A stretch of DNA of 38,411 nt from Pseudomonas juntendi (GCF_009932375.1 NZ_BLJG01000034.1:1-38411), one strand, 5' to 3'. Positions 27,349 through 35,615 are shown, counted from the stretch's first letter. The notes: generated by a model from the letters alone, not told the origin. Numbers and translations are program-made.

Positions 27349-28014
27349 TCAGGATTTCAAGAAGCCGTTGGCGGCCAGGAAGCTTTCGGTAATGCCACTG
27401 CCCTTGCTCGGTTCGGCGGCCTTGTCACCCAGCAGCAAGCGCTCCAGGTAACGGGCCAGCAGATCGACCTCAAGGTTCACCCGACGCCCTGCGCGGTAGT
27501 CGGCCATGATGGTTTCGGACAGGGTGTGCGGGACAATGGTCAGCTCGAACTCGGCGCCATTGACTTCGTTGACCGTCAGGCTGGTGCCGTCGACGGTGAT
27601 CGAGCCCTTGTGGGCGATGTACTTGGCCAGCTCCTTCGGTGCGCGTACGCGGAACTGGATGGCGCGGGCGTTATCGCTGCGCGAGATGATTTCACCCACC
27701 CCGTCGACATGGCCGCTGACCAGGTGCCCGCCAAGGCGGGTGGTAGGGGTCAGGGCTTTTTCCAGGTTGACCTTGCTGCCGCTCTTGAGGTCGATGAAGG
27801 CAGTGCGCTTGAGGGTTTCGACGCTGACGTCGGCCCAGAAGCCGTCACCAGGCAGTTCCACGGCGGTCAGGCACACGCCGTTGACGGCGATGCTGTCGCC
27901 CAGCTTGACGTCACCCAGGTCCAGCTTGCCGGTTTCGACGTAGACGCGAACGTCGCCGCCCTTGGGGGTCAGGCTGCGGATGCTGCCAATGGATTCGATG
28001 ATGCCGGTGAACAT
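27349..28014 (-). CDS. ribE: Riboflavin synthase (alpha chain)
   Basis: Final enzyme of the pathway, 221 residues, which dismutates two lumazines into riboflavin. Two tandem lumazine-binding domains are visible: MFTGIIESIGSIRSL ... GVCLTAVEL in the first and GHLVSGHVDGVGEIIS ... GTSLTVNEV in the second. The start at 28014 is fixed by the universal MFTGI N-terminus and by GAGGAAG shortly upstream. Called ribE or ribC depending on the naming scheme. Confidence 0.97.
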   Translation of the reverse strand: MFTGIIESIGSIRSLTPKGGDVRVYVETGKLDLGDVKLGDSIAVNGVCLTAVELPGDGFWADVSVETLKRTAFIDLKSGSKVNLEKALTPTTRLGGHLVSGHVDGVGEIISRSDNARAIQFRVRAPKELAKYIAHKGSITVDGTSLTVNEVNGAEFELTIVPHTLSETIMADYRAGRRVNLEVDLLARYLERLLLGDKAAEPSKGSGITESFLAANGFLKS

Positions 28015-28055
28015 GGGGTCTTCCTCAAAACGGTTTGCACGGGGCAAGCCCGGCA

Positions 28056-29186
28056 TTATACGCCGGGCGCCGGCAGGGGCACGGCTGTGACCCGCCAGTC
28101 ATCGCCCACTGCGCGCATTTCGGTAATTTTCAGCCGCGGTGCTTCACTCATCCGCTCCATCGGCCAGTCCAGCAATGGGCGGGCATGGGAGCCGAGGAAG
28201 GTACCGGCGACGAACAACTGGTACTCGTCCACCAGGCCAAGGCGGGCAAAGGCACCGACCAGGCTGGCACCGGCTTCCAGCAGCACTTCGTTGACGCCAC
28301 GCGCGCCCAGGGCGTGCAGCAGCGCCACCAGGTCGACCTGGCCATTGTCACCCGGCAGGCACAGCAGTTCGTGGCCGGCAGCGGCATAACCGGGGTCATC
28401 TGCGACAGCTGTTACCACCAGGGCCGGGCCGGCCTGGAAGAAGGGCGCATCCAGCGGCAGGCGCAGGCGGCCATCGACCAGCACGCGCAGCGGTGGGCGG
28501 CTGAGGGCCAGGGCGGTGGTTTCGGCATCCAGGCCCAACTCGCTGCCCCGTACGGTCATGCGCGCGTTGTCGGCCAGCACGCTGGCGGCGCTGGTCAGCA
28601 CCACGCTGGAGCGGGCGCGCAGGCGTTGCACGGCCGAGCGCGCGGCCGGGCCGGTGATCCACTGGCTTTCACCACTGGCCATGGCGGTACGGCCGTCAAG
28701 GCTCATGGCCAGCTTGGCGCGCACGTAGGGCACGCCATGCTCCATGCGCTTGAGAAAGCCCGGGTTCAGGGCGCGGGCCTCGGCCTCGAGCACACCACTG
28801 GCCACTTCGATACCGGCCTCGGCCAGGCGCCGCAGCCCCCGCCCTGCCACTTGCGGGTTAGGGTCCTGCATGGCCGCTACCACCCGGGCCACACCGGCCT
28901 TGACCAGCGCTTCGGCGCACGGGGGCGTGCGGCCATGGTGGCTGCAAGGCTCGAGGGTGACATAGGCACACGCGCCGCGGGCGCGTTCCCCGGCCTGGCG
29001 CAGGGCATGCACTTCGGCATGTGGCTCACCGGCGCGCACGTGCCAGCCCTCCCCGACCACTTCGCCGTCGCGCACGATCACGCAGCCTACACGGGGGTTC
29101 GGGTGGGTGGTGAACAGGCCTTTGCGCGCCAGCTCCAGCGCACGCGCCATGTAGTGGGCGTCAAGAATCGCGGCTTGGCTGGGCAT
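28056..29186 (-). CDS. ribD: Riboflavin-specific deaminase/reductase RibD
   Basis: Bifunctional enzyme of 376 residues for steps two and three of riboflavin synthesis. The N-terminal zinc deaminase has H56-A-E58 and PCSHHGRTPPC, with C81 and C90 as ligands. The C-terminal NADPH reductase has AKLAMSLDGRTA, WITGPAAR and EVLLEAGASL. I prefer the ATG at 29186 because AAAGAG lies five bases upstream; a GTG at 29192 is also in frame. It starts two bases after nrdR, 41 bases before ribE. Confidence 0.96.
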   Translation of the reverse strand: MPSQAAILDAHYMARALELARKGLFTTHPNPRVGCVIVRDGEVVGEGWHVRAGEPHAEVHALRQAGERARGACAYVTLEPCSHHGRTPPCAEALVKAGVARVVAAMQDPNPQVAGRGLRRLAEAGIEVASGVLEAEARALNPGFLKRMEHGVPYVRAKLAMSLDGRTAMASGESQWITGPAARSAVQRLRARSSVVLTSAASVLADNARMTVRGSELGLDAETTALALSRPPLRVLVDGRLRLPLDAPFFQAGPALVVTAVADDPGYAAAGHELLCLPGDNGQVDLVALLHALGARGVNEVLLEAGASLVGAFARLGLVDEYQLFVAGTFLGSHARPLLDWPMERMSEAPRLKITEMRAVGDDWRVTAVPLPAPGV

Positions 29187-29188
29187 GT

Positions 29189-29653
29189 TCACTCTTTGGC
29201 CGGCTCGCGGGCCAGGCGGTCGATTTCTTCACGGAACTCGTCGAGGTCCTGGAAGCGTCGGTACACCGAGGCAAAGCGGATGTAGGCCACCTCATCGAGC
29301 TTGCGCAGCTCGGCCATGACCATTTCACCCACCACCAGCGACTTGACTTCGCGCTCGCCAGTGGCACGCAGGCGGCTCTTGATGTGCGCCAGCGCCGCTT
29401 CCAGGCGCTCGACGCTGACCGGGCGTTTTTCCAGCGCCCGCTGCATGCCGGCACGCAGCTTGTCTTCGTCGAAAGGCTGGCGCGTGCCGTCTTGCTTGAT
29501 CAGCCGGGGCAGCACCAGCTCGGCGGTTTCGAAGGTGGTGAAGCGCTCGCCACAGGCCACGCATTCGCGGCGGCGGCGCACCTGCTCGCCCTCGGCGACG
29601 AGGCGAGAGTCGATGACCTTGGTGTCGTTGGCACCGCAAAAGGGACAGTGCAT
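29189..29653 (-). CDS. nrdR: Transcriptional repressor NrdR
   Basis: Zinc-ribbon and ATP-cone repressor of ribonucleotide reductase genes, 154 residues. The zinc ligands are C3, C6, C31 and C34 (MHCPFC ... RRECVAC). The ATP-cone follows at about 49-139 ([39 protein letters not shown]). The start at 29653 is fixed by the conserved MHCPFCG N-terminus. nrdR-ribD-ribE-ribBX-ribH-nusB is a common proteobacterial order. Confidence 0.97.
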   Translation of the reverse strand: MHCPFCGANDTKVIDSRLVAEGEQVRRRRECVACGERFTTFETAELVLPRLIKQDGTRQPFDEDKLRAGMQRALEKRPVSVERLEAALAHIKSRLRATGEREVKSLVVGEMVMAELRKLDEVAYIRFASVYRRFQDLDEFREEIDRLAREPAKE

Positions 29654-29759
29654 GGTGGCAGGCAACAAAAAAAGGGAGGGCCATGGTAGCGCATTGCACT
29701 GGCAAGACAAGCCAAAGGGGTTAACATCCATGGGAAATCTGCCCGTTAAGGACTCCTCC

Positions 29760-30212
29760 ATGCACTACCGAGCGCTCGTCGTGCTGTGCTGCGCCGCCCT
29801 GCTCGCCGCCTGCGGCAGCGACAGGCCGAAGACCGATACCTCCGTTGCGCCGGCACCGGCCCGCGTGGCCAAAACCGCCGAAGCGCCCGGCCCGCTTCCG
29901 GCCTACCAGCGCGAGTTGAGCGGCACTTTGCTGGAAATCCCGGCCGGCGCCGACGTGGAACTGGCGTTGCTGGTGATCGACGAACGCGACCGCCCGCAGC
30001 GTCTGCTGGCCAGCAGCAACCTGACCGCTACCGGCCAGGCCCTGCCCTACCAACTGCGCTTCAACCCCGAAGCCTTCCCGGCCGGCGCACGCGTGGAATT
30101 GCGTGGCCGCGCCAGCCGCTCCGGCCAGCTGATCATGCACCTGCCGCCGCTGCGCATCACCCAGGCGCAGACCCAGGCCACCGGGCCGCTACGTTTCGAG
30201 AAGGCGCCCTGA
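29760..30212 (+). CDS. YbaY-family lipoprotein
   Basis: Lipoprotein of 150 residues. Residues 1-17 are a signal peptide and the lipobox LAAC places the lipidated cysteine at 18; glycine at +2 does not prompt inner-membrane retention. The mature domain is a beta-rich type III secretion pilotin-like (YbaY/META-associated) fold: [20 protein letters not shown], ... [20 protein letters not shown] and [16 protein letters not shown] at 29748-29752 lies seven bases before the ATG. Transcribed away from nrdR; the methyltransferase GTG follows its stop codon directly. Function unknown. Confidence 0.85.
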   Translation: MHYRALVVLCCAALLAACGSDRPKTDTSVAPAPARVAKTAEAPGPLPAYQRELSGTLLEIPAGADVELALLVIDERDRPQRLLASSNLTATGQALPYQLRFNPEAFPAGARVELRGRASRSGQLIMHLPPLRITQAQTQATGPLRFEKAP

Positions 30213-30872
30213 GTGGCACCGCTCGCCCTACAGCAAGCCCTCAGCGGCCTGATCGGTGAAGCGCGGCTGGTCGTCAGCGAACTGCCCGGCTGCGCCTTGA
30301 AACTGTGGCTGATCGACGACCAGAACATGGACCGCGCCTTCAGCAGCGACGAAACCCGGCGCATTCTCGAAGACCCGCCCTACTGGAGCTTCTGCTGGGC
30401 CAGTGGCCTGGCCATGGCCCGTTACCTGGCCGAGCGCCCGGAATGGGTGGCCGGCAAGCGGGTGCTGGACTTTGGCGCCGGGTCCGGCATTGCTGGCATC
30501 GCTGCCGCCCGCGCGGGTGCCCGGGAGGTGGTGGCCTGCGACCTGGACCCACTGGCCCTGCAAGCCTGCCGCGCGAATGCCGCGCTGAACGGGGTGCAAC
30601 TGGGCTACAGCGACGACTTCTTCGCCGAGGACGACCGCTTCGACTTGATCCTGGTCGCCGACGTGCTGTACGACCGAGCCAACCTGCCGCTTCTGGATGC
30701 TTTTCTTGGCCGTGGTCGCCAGGCCCTGGTGGCCGACTCGCGGGTACGCGACTTCAGCCACCCGCTCTATCAGCAGCTGGGGGTGCTTGAAGCGCTGACC
30801 CTGCCCGACCTGGCCGAGCCGCACGAATTCCGCCGGGTCAGCCTGTACCACGCCAGCCGCGACACCTTATAG
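30213..30872 (+). CDS. Class I SAM-dependent methyltransferase (Methyltransf_16-like)
   Basis: Protein of 219 residues with a complete Rossmann methyltransferase core: motif I VLDFGAGSGIAGIAAAR at about 84-100, acidic D in VVACDLDPLALQACRANAAL, and motif DLILVADVLYDRANL, whose DVLYD resembles the ETFB-lysine/nicotinamide methyltransferase-like subgroup. It therefore probably methylates a protein lysine, but the substrate is unproven. The start is a GTG directly after the lipoprotein stop (TGAGTG), which implies translational coupling. Confidence 0.85.
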   Translation: MAPLALQQALSGLIGEARLVVSELPGCALKLWLIDDQNMDRAFSSDETRRILEDPPYWSFCWASGLAMARYLAERPEWVAGKRVLDFGAGSGIAGIAAARAGAREVVACDLDPLALQACRANAALNGVQLGYSDDFFAEDDRFDLILVADVLYDRANLPLLDAFLGRGRQALVADSRVRDFSHPLYQQLGVLEALTLPDLAEPHEFRRVSLYHASRDTL

Positions 30873-30903
30873 TGGTGGTATTCACGAGTTTGCGAGAAGC
30901 GCA

Positions 30904-31776
30904 ATGAGCCAAGACACGCCTTACATTTTCGACGCTACCGATGCCACCTTCCAGCAGCTGGTGATCGAGAACTCCTTCCACAAACCGGTGCTGGTGGATT
31001 TCTGGGCCGAGTGGTGTGCGCCATGCAAGGCACTGATGCCCTTGCTGGCGAAGATCGCCGAGGGCTACCAGGGCGAACTGCTGCTGGCCAAGATCAACTG
31101 CGACGTGGAACAACAGGTGGTCGCCCAGTTCGGCATTCGCAGCCTGCCGACCGTTGTGCTGTTCAAGGACGGCCAGCCGGTGGACGGCTTTGCCGGTGCC
31201 CAGCCGGAATCGGCGATCCGCGCCATGCTCGAGCCGCACGTGCAAATGCCTGCCGCACCGCAGGCATCGCCGCTGGAACAGGCCAAGGCGCTGTTCGCCG
31301 AAAGCCGTTTCGCCGAAGCGGAAGCGCTGCTGCAGGCCCTGCTGGGTGAAGACAACAGCAATGCCGAGGCACTGATCCTGTACGCCCGTTGCCTGGCCGA
31401 ACGTGGCGAGCTGGGGGAGGCGCAGGTGGTACTGGACGCGGTCAAGAGCGATGAGCACAAGGCCGCACTGGCCGGCGCCAAGGCCCAGCTGACCTTCCTG
31501 CGCCAAGCGGCCAGCCTGCCGGAGGTGGCGGAGCTGAAAAGCCGCCTGGCTCAGAACCCTGAGGATGATGAAGCCGCCTACCAGCTGAGCGTCCAGCAGT
31601 TGGCACGCCAGCAGTATGAGGCGGCGCTGGAAGGGTTGCTGAAGCTGTTCCAGCGTAACCGCAGCTATGACAATGGGCTGCCGCAGAAGGCGATGCTGCA
31701 GGTCTTTGAACTGCTGGGTGGCGATCACCCGCTGGTTGGGGTTTATCGTCGCAAGCTGTCGGCGGCGATGTTCTAG
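30904..31776 (+). CDS. ybbN: Thioredoxin-TPR co-chaperone CnoX/YbbN
   Basis: Cytoplasmic protein of 290 residues: an N-terminal thioredoxin fold (about 1-110; VLVDFWAEWCAPCKALMPLL with C38 and C41, cis-proline in SLPTVVLF) and C-terminal TPR-like helices (about 125-285; ALFAESRFAEAEALLQALLG). YbbN/CnoX proteins hold unfolded proteins and work with GroEL and DnaK. The E. coli protein lacks the WCxxC pair, while this one keeps it, so a thiol-disulfide activity is likely. GAGAAG lies close upstream of the ATG, and TATAGT at 30868-30873 may be its -10 box. Confidence 0.92.
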   Translation: MSQDTPYIFDATDATFQQLVIENSFHKPVLVDFWAEWCAPCKALMPLLAKIAEGYQGELLLAKINCDVEQQVVAQFGIRSLPTVVLFKDGQPVDGFAGAQPESAIRAMLEPHVQMPAAPQASPLEQAKALFAESRFAEAEALLQALLGEDNSNAEALILYARCLAERGELGEAQVVLDAVKSDEHKAALAGAKAQLTFLRQAASLPEVAELKSRLAQNPEDDEAAYQLSVQQLARQQYEAALEGLLKLFQRNRSYDNGLPQKAMLQVFELLGGDHPLVGVYRRKLSAAMF

Positions 31777-31789
31777 CCCAAAAGCATTG

Positions 31790-31806
31790 CGAGGGCTTCG
31801 CCCTCG
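31790..31806. repeat. Hairpin after ybbN
   Basis: CGAGGGC-TTC-GCCCTCG, a perfect 7-bp stem 13 bases after the ybbN stop, directly abutting the first REP core. It may act as a terminator despite a T-run of only two bases. Confidence 0.55.
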
Positions 31807-31894
31807 TTCGCGGGCACGCCCGCTCCCACAGGATACCCACCGAACTCGAGACTGGTGCAATACCTGTGGGAGCGGGCATGCCCGCGAAGAGGCC
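31807..31894. repeat. Inverted pair of P. putida REP elements
   Basis: TTCGCGGGCACGCCCGCT at 31807-31824, continuing to the CCCACAGG end at 31832, faces its inverted relative at 31863-31894 (ending GCGAAGAGGCC). They lie between two convergent genes. Confidence 0.92.
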
Positions 31895-31912
31895 AGCACA
31901 GGCAATACAGGC

Positions 31913-32257
31913 TTATCCCACCCAGTGATAAACCGGCGCGTCCACGCCGCTTTCCACCTTCACATCACTGCTGTGCCGCAAGCGCACCAGCAATCGCTTG
32001 CCCGCCGCCGTGCTCCCCGCCAACCCTTCCAGCCGGTCCAGCAACTGCGGCCCGCTCATTTGCCCGGCAAGGCGCAATACATCACACGCTGCTACCCATT
32101 GCCCGTCATCCTGGCGCGGCGCCGCCACGGTTTGTGTTGCTGCGGCCTGCGCTACCACCGGTACATCAATCTGCCGCCCCAACTGCGCCCACTCTTCAGG
32201 CTCAAGCTCGATGGTCAGGTCCACCGGCCATTCACCAATCTGTCCACGAATTCTCAC
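31913..32257 (-). CDS. Small uncharacterised protein
   Basis: Protein of 114 residues with no signal peptide or membrane segment. I do not recognise a family. The start is a GTG at 32257, chosen because AAGGA precedes it by seven bases; the frame stays open to 32275. The N-terminus RIRGQIGEWPVDLTIELEPEEW looks like a beta-rich domain, followed by an Ala/Gln-rich linker and a second block, LRLAGQMSGPQLLDRLEGLA. Codon use and frame integrity look like a real gene. It is divergent from the zinc operon and ends near the REP pair. Confidence 0.65.
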   Translation of the reverse strand: MRIRGQIGEWPVDLTIELEPEEWAQLGRQIDVPVVAQAAATQTVAAPRQDDGQWVAACDVLRLAGQMSGPQLLDRLEGLAGSTAAGKRLLVRLRHSSDVKVESGVDAPVYHWVG

Positions 32258-32321
32258 GATGCATTCCTTGAGCAAGGTCGATGGCCCATGCTACCGCAAG
32301 ATGAAACCTGCGCCATGCGGG

Positions 32322-32350
32322 CTGGCAGGACGCAGAAAAGTTGTTATAAC
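32322..32350 (+). promoter_or_regulatory. Candidate promoter of the zinc operon
   Basis: CTGGCA (32322-32327) and TATAAC (32345-32350) are 17 bases apart. The -10 lies inside the Zur-like dyad, which suits repression. Confidence 0.45.
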
Positions 32351-32356
32351 ATAACC
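32342..32356 (+). promoter_or_regulatory. Zur-box-like operator
   Basis: TGTTATA-A-CATAACC follows the Zur model of a TGTTATA half site, one central base and a TATAACA-like half site (5 of 7 in the right half). It contains the perfect dyad TGTTATAACA. It lies 29 bases upstream of the DUF2796 gene. Confidence 0.75.
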
Positions 32357-32385
32357 CAATCATCCAGCCCGCCCCGGAGCCTCCC

Positions 32386-32973
32386 ATGCGTCGCCTGTTG
32401 CTCGCCCTGCCCTTCGCTTTGCTGCCACTGGCCGTGGCCCATGCCCACGAAGACCATGACCATGACCATGATCACGACCACGCCCATGGCACCCTGGGCG
32501 CGCATGAACACGGCGTGGCCAAGCTCAATGTCGTGCTCGACGGCAATACCCTGGAACTGGAGCTGGACAGCCCCGCCATGAACCTGGTTGGTTTCGAGCA
32601 CGCTGCCAGCAGCGACGCCGACAAGGCCAAGGTTGCCGCGGTGCGCCAGCAGCTGGAACAACCGTTGAAGCTGTTCGGCCTTGCCTCGGCAGCCGGTTGC
32701 AAGGAAGACCAGCAAGCGCTGGAAAGCCCGTTGTTCGGTGACGCCGCCAAAGCGGACGACGACGGTGACGAGCATGAGAAGGGCCACATGCACAGCGATA
32801 TCAATGCCCACTACCAGCTGACATGCGCCACCCCGGAGAAACTCACCCAGCTGGACCTGGCTCCCCTGTACAAAGCCTTCCCGGCCACGCAAAAAATCAA
32901 CGTGCAGCTGATCGGCCCCAACGGCCAGAAAGGCGTTGAAACCTCGCCCGCCAAGGCCATGGTCGCGTTCTGA
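32386..32973 (+). CDS. His-rich periplasmic zinc-uptake protein (DUF2796/ZrgA family)
   Basis: Exported protein of 195 residues. A signal peptide (cleavage after AVAHA, residue 20) is followed by a very histidine-rich metal-binding segment at about 21-43 (HEDHDHDHDHDHAHGT, then HEHGVAKL). A second His/Asp/Glu cluster, DDDGDEHEKGHMHSD, is near residues 124-138. The DUF2796 core (LNVVLDGNTLELELDSPAMN, NLVGFEHAA) identifies the family that includes ZrgA, a zinc-acquisition protein. The Zur-box-like site upstream and the transporter downstream agree. The same four-gene order occurs in the zinc-repressed PA4063-PA4066 region of P. aeruginosa. Confidence 0.9.
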   Translation: MRRLLLALPFALLPLAVAHAHEDHDHDHDHDHAHGTLGAHEHGVAKLNVVLDGNTLELELDSPAMNLVGFEHAASSDADKAKVAAVRQQLEQPLKLFGLASAAGCKEDQQALESPLFGDAAKADDDGDEHEKGHMHSDINAHYQLTCATPEKLTQLDLAPLYKAFPATQKINVQLIGPNGQKGVETSPAKAMVAF

Positions 32974-32974
32974 G

Positions 32975-33685
32975 ATGAGTCAGGCACTGATTGACGTGCA
33001 GGACCTGGTGTTCGCCTGGCCCGGCCAGGCGCCGCTGCTGGACATCCCGGCGTTTCGCCTGCAAGCCGGTGAGGCCCTGTTTCTCAAAGGCCCCAGCGGC
33101 AGTGGCAAGACCACCCTGCTGGGCCTGCTGGGCGGGGTGAACCGAGCGGACCAAGGGCGAATCCGGCTGCTTGGCCAGGACTTGGCCGCGCTGGGCCAAG
33201 GTGCACGCGACCGGTTCCGCGTCGACCACACCGGCTATATCTTCCAGCAGTTCAACCTGCTGCCCTTCCTGTCGGTAAGGGAGAACGTCGAACTGCCATG
33301 CCGCTTCTCCCGCAGCCGGGCGGAAAGGGCCATCCAGCGCCATGGCAGTGTCCACCAGGCGGCAGGCGAACTGCTCGCCCACCTGGGGCTGGGCGACCCG
33401 GCACTGCTGGCGCGCCGTGCCGACAGCCTGTCGATAGGCCAGCAACAGCGGGTTGCCGCAGCCCGCGCGCTGATCGGTCAACCCGAGTTGGTGATCGCCG
33501 ACGAGCCGACCTCGGCGCTGGACGCCGACACCCGTGAGGTGTTCATCCGCCTGCTGTTCGATGAGTGCCGGGCCGCTGGTGCCAGCCTGCTGTTCGTCAG
33601 CCACGACCAGAGCCTGGCGCCGCTGTTCGATCGCCACCTGTCGCTGGCCGAACTCAACCGTGCCGCCAAGCCCGTGGAGGCCTGA
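32975..33685 (+). CDS. ABC transporter ATP-binding protein (MacB/LolD-like)
   Basis: ATPase subunit of 236 residues with Walker A GPSGSGKTT (39-47), Q-loop FQQFNLLPFL, signature SLSIGQQQRVA (about 151-161), Walker B LVIADEPTSALD (about 172-183) and the switch histidine in VSHDQ. It starts one base after the DUF2796 stop and its own stop overlaps the permease start (TGATG), so the three genes are coupled. The subfamily energises MacB/LolCDE-like transport, acting on envelope substrates rather than by simple import. Confidence 0.92.
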   Translation: MSQALIDVQDLVFAWPGQAPLLDIPAFRLQAGEALFLKGPSGSGKTTLLGLLGGVNRADQGRIRLLGQDLAALGQGARDRFRVDHTGYIFQQFNLLPFLSVRENVELPCRFSRSRAERAIQRHGSVHQAAGELLAHLGLGDPALLARRADSLSIGQQQRVAAARALIGQPELVIADEPTSALDADTREVFIRLLFDECRAAGASLLFVSHDQSLAPLFDRHLSLAELNRAAKPVEA

Positions 33686-34950
33686 TGTACCTGCTCCGCC
33701 TTGCCCTGGCCAGCCTGGCCAACCGCCGTTTCACCGCTTTTCTCACGGCCTTTGCCATCGCCCTGTCGGTATGCCTGCTATTGGCCGTGGAGCGGGTGCG
33801 GACCGAGGCCCGTGCCAGCTTCGCCAGTACCATCAGCGGTACCGACCTGATCGTGGGCGCGCGCTCGGGCTCGGTGAACCTGCTGCTGTATTCGGTATTC
33901 CGGATCGGCAACGCCACCAACAACATCCGCTGGGACAGCTTTCAGCACTACGCCCATGACCCACGGGTGAAGTGGGCGATTCCGATCTCGCTGGGCGACT
34001 CGCACCGCGGCTATCGGGTAATGGGCACCACTGCCGACTACTTCGAGCATTACCAGTACGGCCGCAAACAGCACCTGCAGCTGAGCCAGGGCCGCGAATT
34101 CGCCAGTGACCCGTTCGAGGTGGTACTGGGTGCCGAAGTGGCCGAGGCACTGCATTACAAGCTGGGGGACAAGCTGGTGCTGGCGCACGGTGTGGCCGCA
34201 ATCAGCCTGGTCAAGCATGACGACAAACCGTTCACCGTGGTGGGCGTGCTCAAGCGTACCGGCACACCGGTCGACCGCACCCTGCACATCAGCCTGGGCG
34301 GCATGGAGGCGATCCATATCGACTGGCACAATGGCGTGCCGGCACGTGGCGCCGGGCGCATCAGCGCCGAGCAAGCACGCAGCATGGACCTGCAACCTGC
34401 CGCCATCACGGCGTTCATGCTGGGCCTGAACAACAAGATCGCCACGTTCAGCCTGCAGCGGGAAATCAACGAGTACCGCAACGAACCGCTGCTGGCGATC
34501 CTGCCTGGCGTTGCCTTGCAGGAGCTGTGGAGCCTGATGGGCACGGCCGAACAAGCCTTGTTCGTGGTTTCGCTGTTCGTTGTGCTCACGGGCTTGATCG
34601 GCATGCTCACGGCCATTCTCACCAGCCTTAACGAACGCCGCCGGGAGATGGCGATCTTGCGTTCCGTAGGGGCCAGGCCATGGCATATCGCCGGGCTGCT
34701 GGTGCTGGAGGCGCTGTCACTGGCGGCAGTCGGCATCGTCGCCGGGCTGGGCTTGCTGTATGCGGGTATCGCCCTGGCACAGGGGTATGTACAGGCCAAC
34801 TATGGTTTGTACCTGCCGCTGGCGCTGCCGACCGCTCATGAATGGAGCTTGCTGGCTATCATTCTGGCGGCTGCACTGCTGATGGGCAGCGTGCCAGCGT
34901 GGCGCGCCTATCGGCAGTCGTTGGCCGATGGCCTGTCCATACACCTATGA
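33685..34950 (+). CDS. ABC transporter permease, FtsX/MacB-like
   Basis: Inner-membrane subunit of 421 residues: one N-terminal TM (about 13-36), a large periplasmic domain (about 37-280) and three C-terminal TMs (about 290-320, 335-365 and 385-410). The stretch LNERRREMAILRSVGARPWHI is the typical coupling helix of the FtsX domain. It works with the preceding ATPase. With a His-rich periplasmic protein and a DUF3299 protein in one Zur-type operon, it probably handles a zinc-related envelope substrate; which one is not known. Confidence 0.9.
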   Translation: MYLLRLALASLANRRFTAFLTAFAIALSVCLLLAVERVRTEARASFASTISGTDLIVGARSGSVNLLLYSVFRIGNATNNIRWDSFQHYAHDPRVKWAIPISLGDSHRGYRVMGTTADYFEHYQYGRKQHLQLSQGREFASDPFEVVLGAEVAEALHYKLGDKLVLAHGVAAISLVKHDDKPFTVVGVLKRTGTPVDRTLHISLGGMEAIHIDWHNGVPARGAGRISAEQARSMDLQPAAITAFMLGLNNKIATFSLQREINEYRNEPLLAILPGVALQELWSLMGTAEQALFVVSLFVVLTGLIGMLTAILTSLNERRREMAILRSVGARPWHIAGLLVLEALSLAAVGIVAGLGLLYAGIALAQGYVQANYGLYLPLALPTAHEWSLLAIILAAALLMGSVPAWRAYRQSLADGLSIHL

Positions 34951-35571
34951 GTGCGCGTAATGATCAAACACCTCACCGCCTGCTTCGCGGGTAAACCCGC
35001 TCCTACATCGGGTCGCGTTCCCCGTGTAGGTGCGGGTTCACCCGCGAAGAAGCCGGCACTGCAAACGCTGCTGATCCTGCTGCTTGCGGCAGCGATGCCG
35101 CTGTGGGCCGCCGAACCCAAGGAGCTCGACTGGCCAGCGCTGATCCCGGAAGGCGCCCCGGTCATTCCACCGCAACTCACCCCCTTGCACGACATGTCGC
35201 AATTGAGCAACGCCCTGGCCGCCGAGTCTGCGCCAGCAGCCCGGCAGCAGGCGCCGAACGCGCCGGTGGTGAAAAGCCTCGATGGCCAGCAGGTCAAACT
35301 GCCCGGGTATATTGTGCCGCTGGAAGTCAGCGAGGAGGGGCGCACCACCGAGTTTCTGCTGGTGCCTTACTACGGCGCGTGCATCCATGTGCCGCCACCG
35401 CCCTCGAACCAGATCGTGCACATTTTCAGCGAAATGGGCGTGCGCGTCGAAGACCTTTATCAACCCTACTGGATCGAGGGAAAAATGCAGGTCAAAGCCT
35501 CCAGCAGCGAACTGGCCGATGCCGGCTACCAGATGGAAGCCGAGAAAATCTACGCTTATGAGCTGAAGTGA
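34951..35571 (+). CDS. DUF3299 exported protein with a REP-encoded N-terminus
   Basis: Protein of 206 residues. The conserved part (about 55-206) has PGYIVPLEVSEEGRTTEFLL, VPYYGACIHVPPPPSNQIVH and a C-terminal AGYQMEAEKIYAYELK, which identify DUF3299. The signal peptide core is LQTLLILLLAAAMPLWAA (about 37-54). Residues 12-36 are translated from an inverted REP pair (FAGKPAPT ... GAGSPAKKPA). No ATG, GTG or TTG lies in frame between the REPs and codon 49, so initiation must be at GTG 34951, which directly follows the permease stop, or ATG 34960; neither has a clear ribosome site, suggesting coupling to the permease. Function unknown; likely zinc-related by context. Confidence 0.82.
   Translation: MRVMIKHLTACFAGKPAPTSGRVPRVGAGSPAKKPALQTLLILLLAAAMPLWAAEPKELDWPALIPEGAPVIPPQLTPLHDMSQLSNALAAESAPAARQQAPNAPVVKSLDGQQVKLPGYIVPLEVSEEGRTTEFLLVPYYGACIHVPPPPSNQIVHIFSEMGVRVEDLYQPYWIEGKMQVKASSSELADAGYQMEAEKIYAYELK
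34984..35057. repeat. Inverted REP pair inside a coding sequence
   Basis: TTCGCGGGTAAACCCGCTCC begins the first copy (34984-35007) and the inverted second copy is at 35025-35057 (TGTAGGTGCGGGTTCACCCG onward). Both lie in the reading frame of the DUF3299 gene and are read as protein. Confidence 0.92.
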
Positions 35572-35601
35572 GCGCTATTACCGGTTCATGAAGACGCTTC
35601 G

Positions 35602-35615
35602 TTGAGCTGGGTCAA
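35602..35615 (+). promoter_or_regulatory. Anr/FNR-like site of ompW
   Basis: TTGAG-CTGG-GTCAA matches TTGAT-N4-ATCAA at four of five positions on each side. A TACCAT at 35638-35643 would set a start near 35650, placing the site near -41.5, the class II activator position. OmpW expression is oxygen-linked in other proteobacteria. Confidence 0.5.

Noticed and set aside
26422..28389. 655-residue + strand open frame opposite ribBX-ribE-ribD
   Set aside because: The opposite strand encodes three certain riboflavin enzymes; the + frame has no recognisable domain or start signal.
29654..29759. Promoters between nrdR and the YbaY-like gene
   Set aside because: Both strands must carry one, but no hexamer pair with acceptable spacing was visible, so none is annotated.
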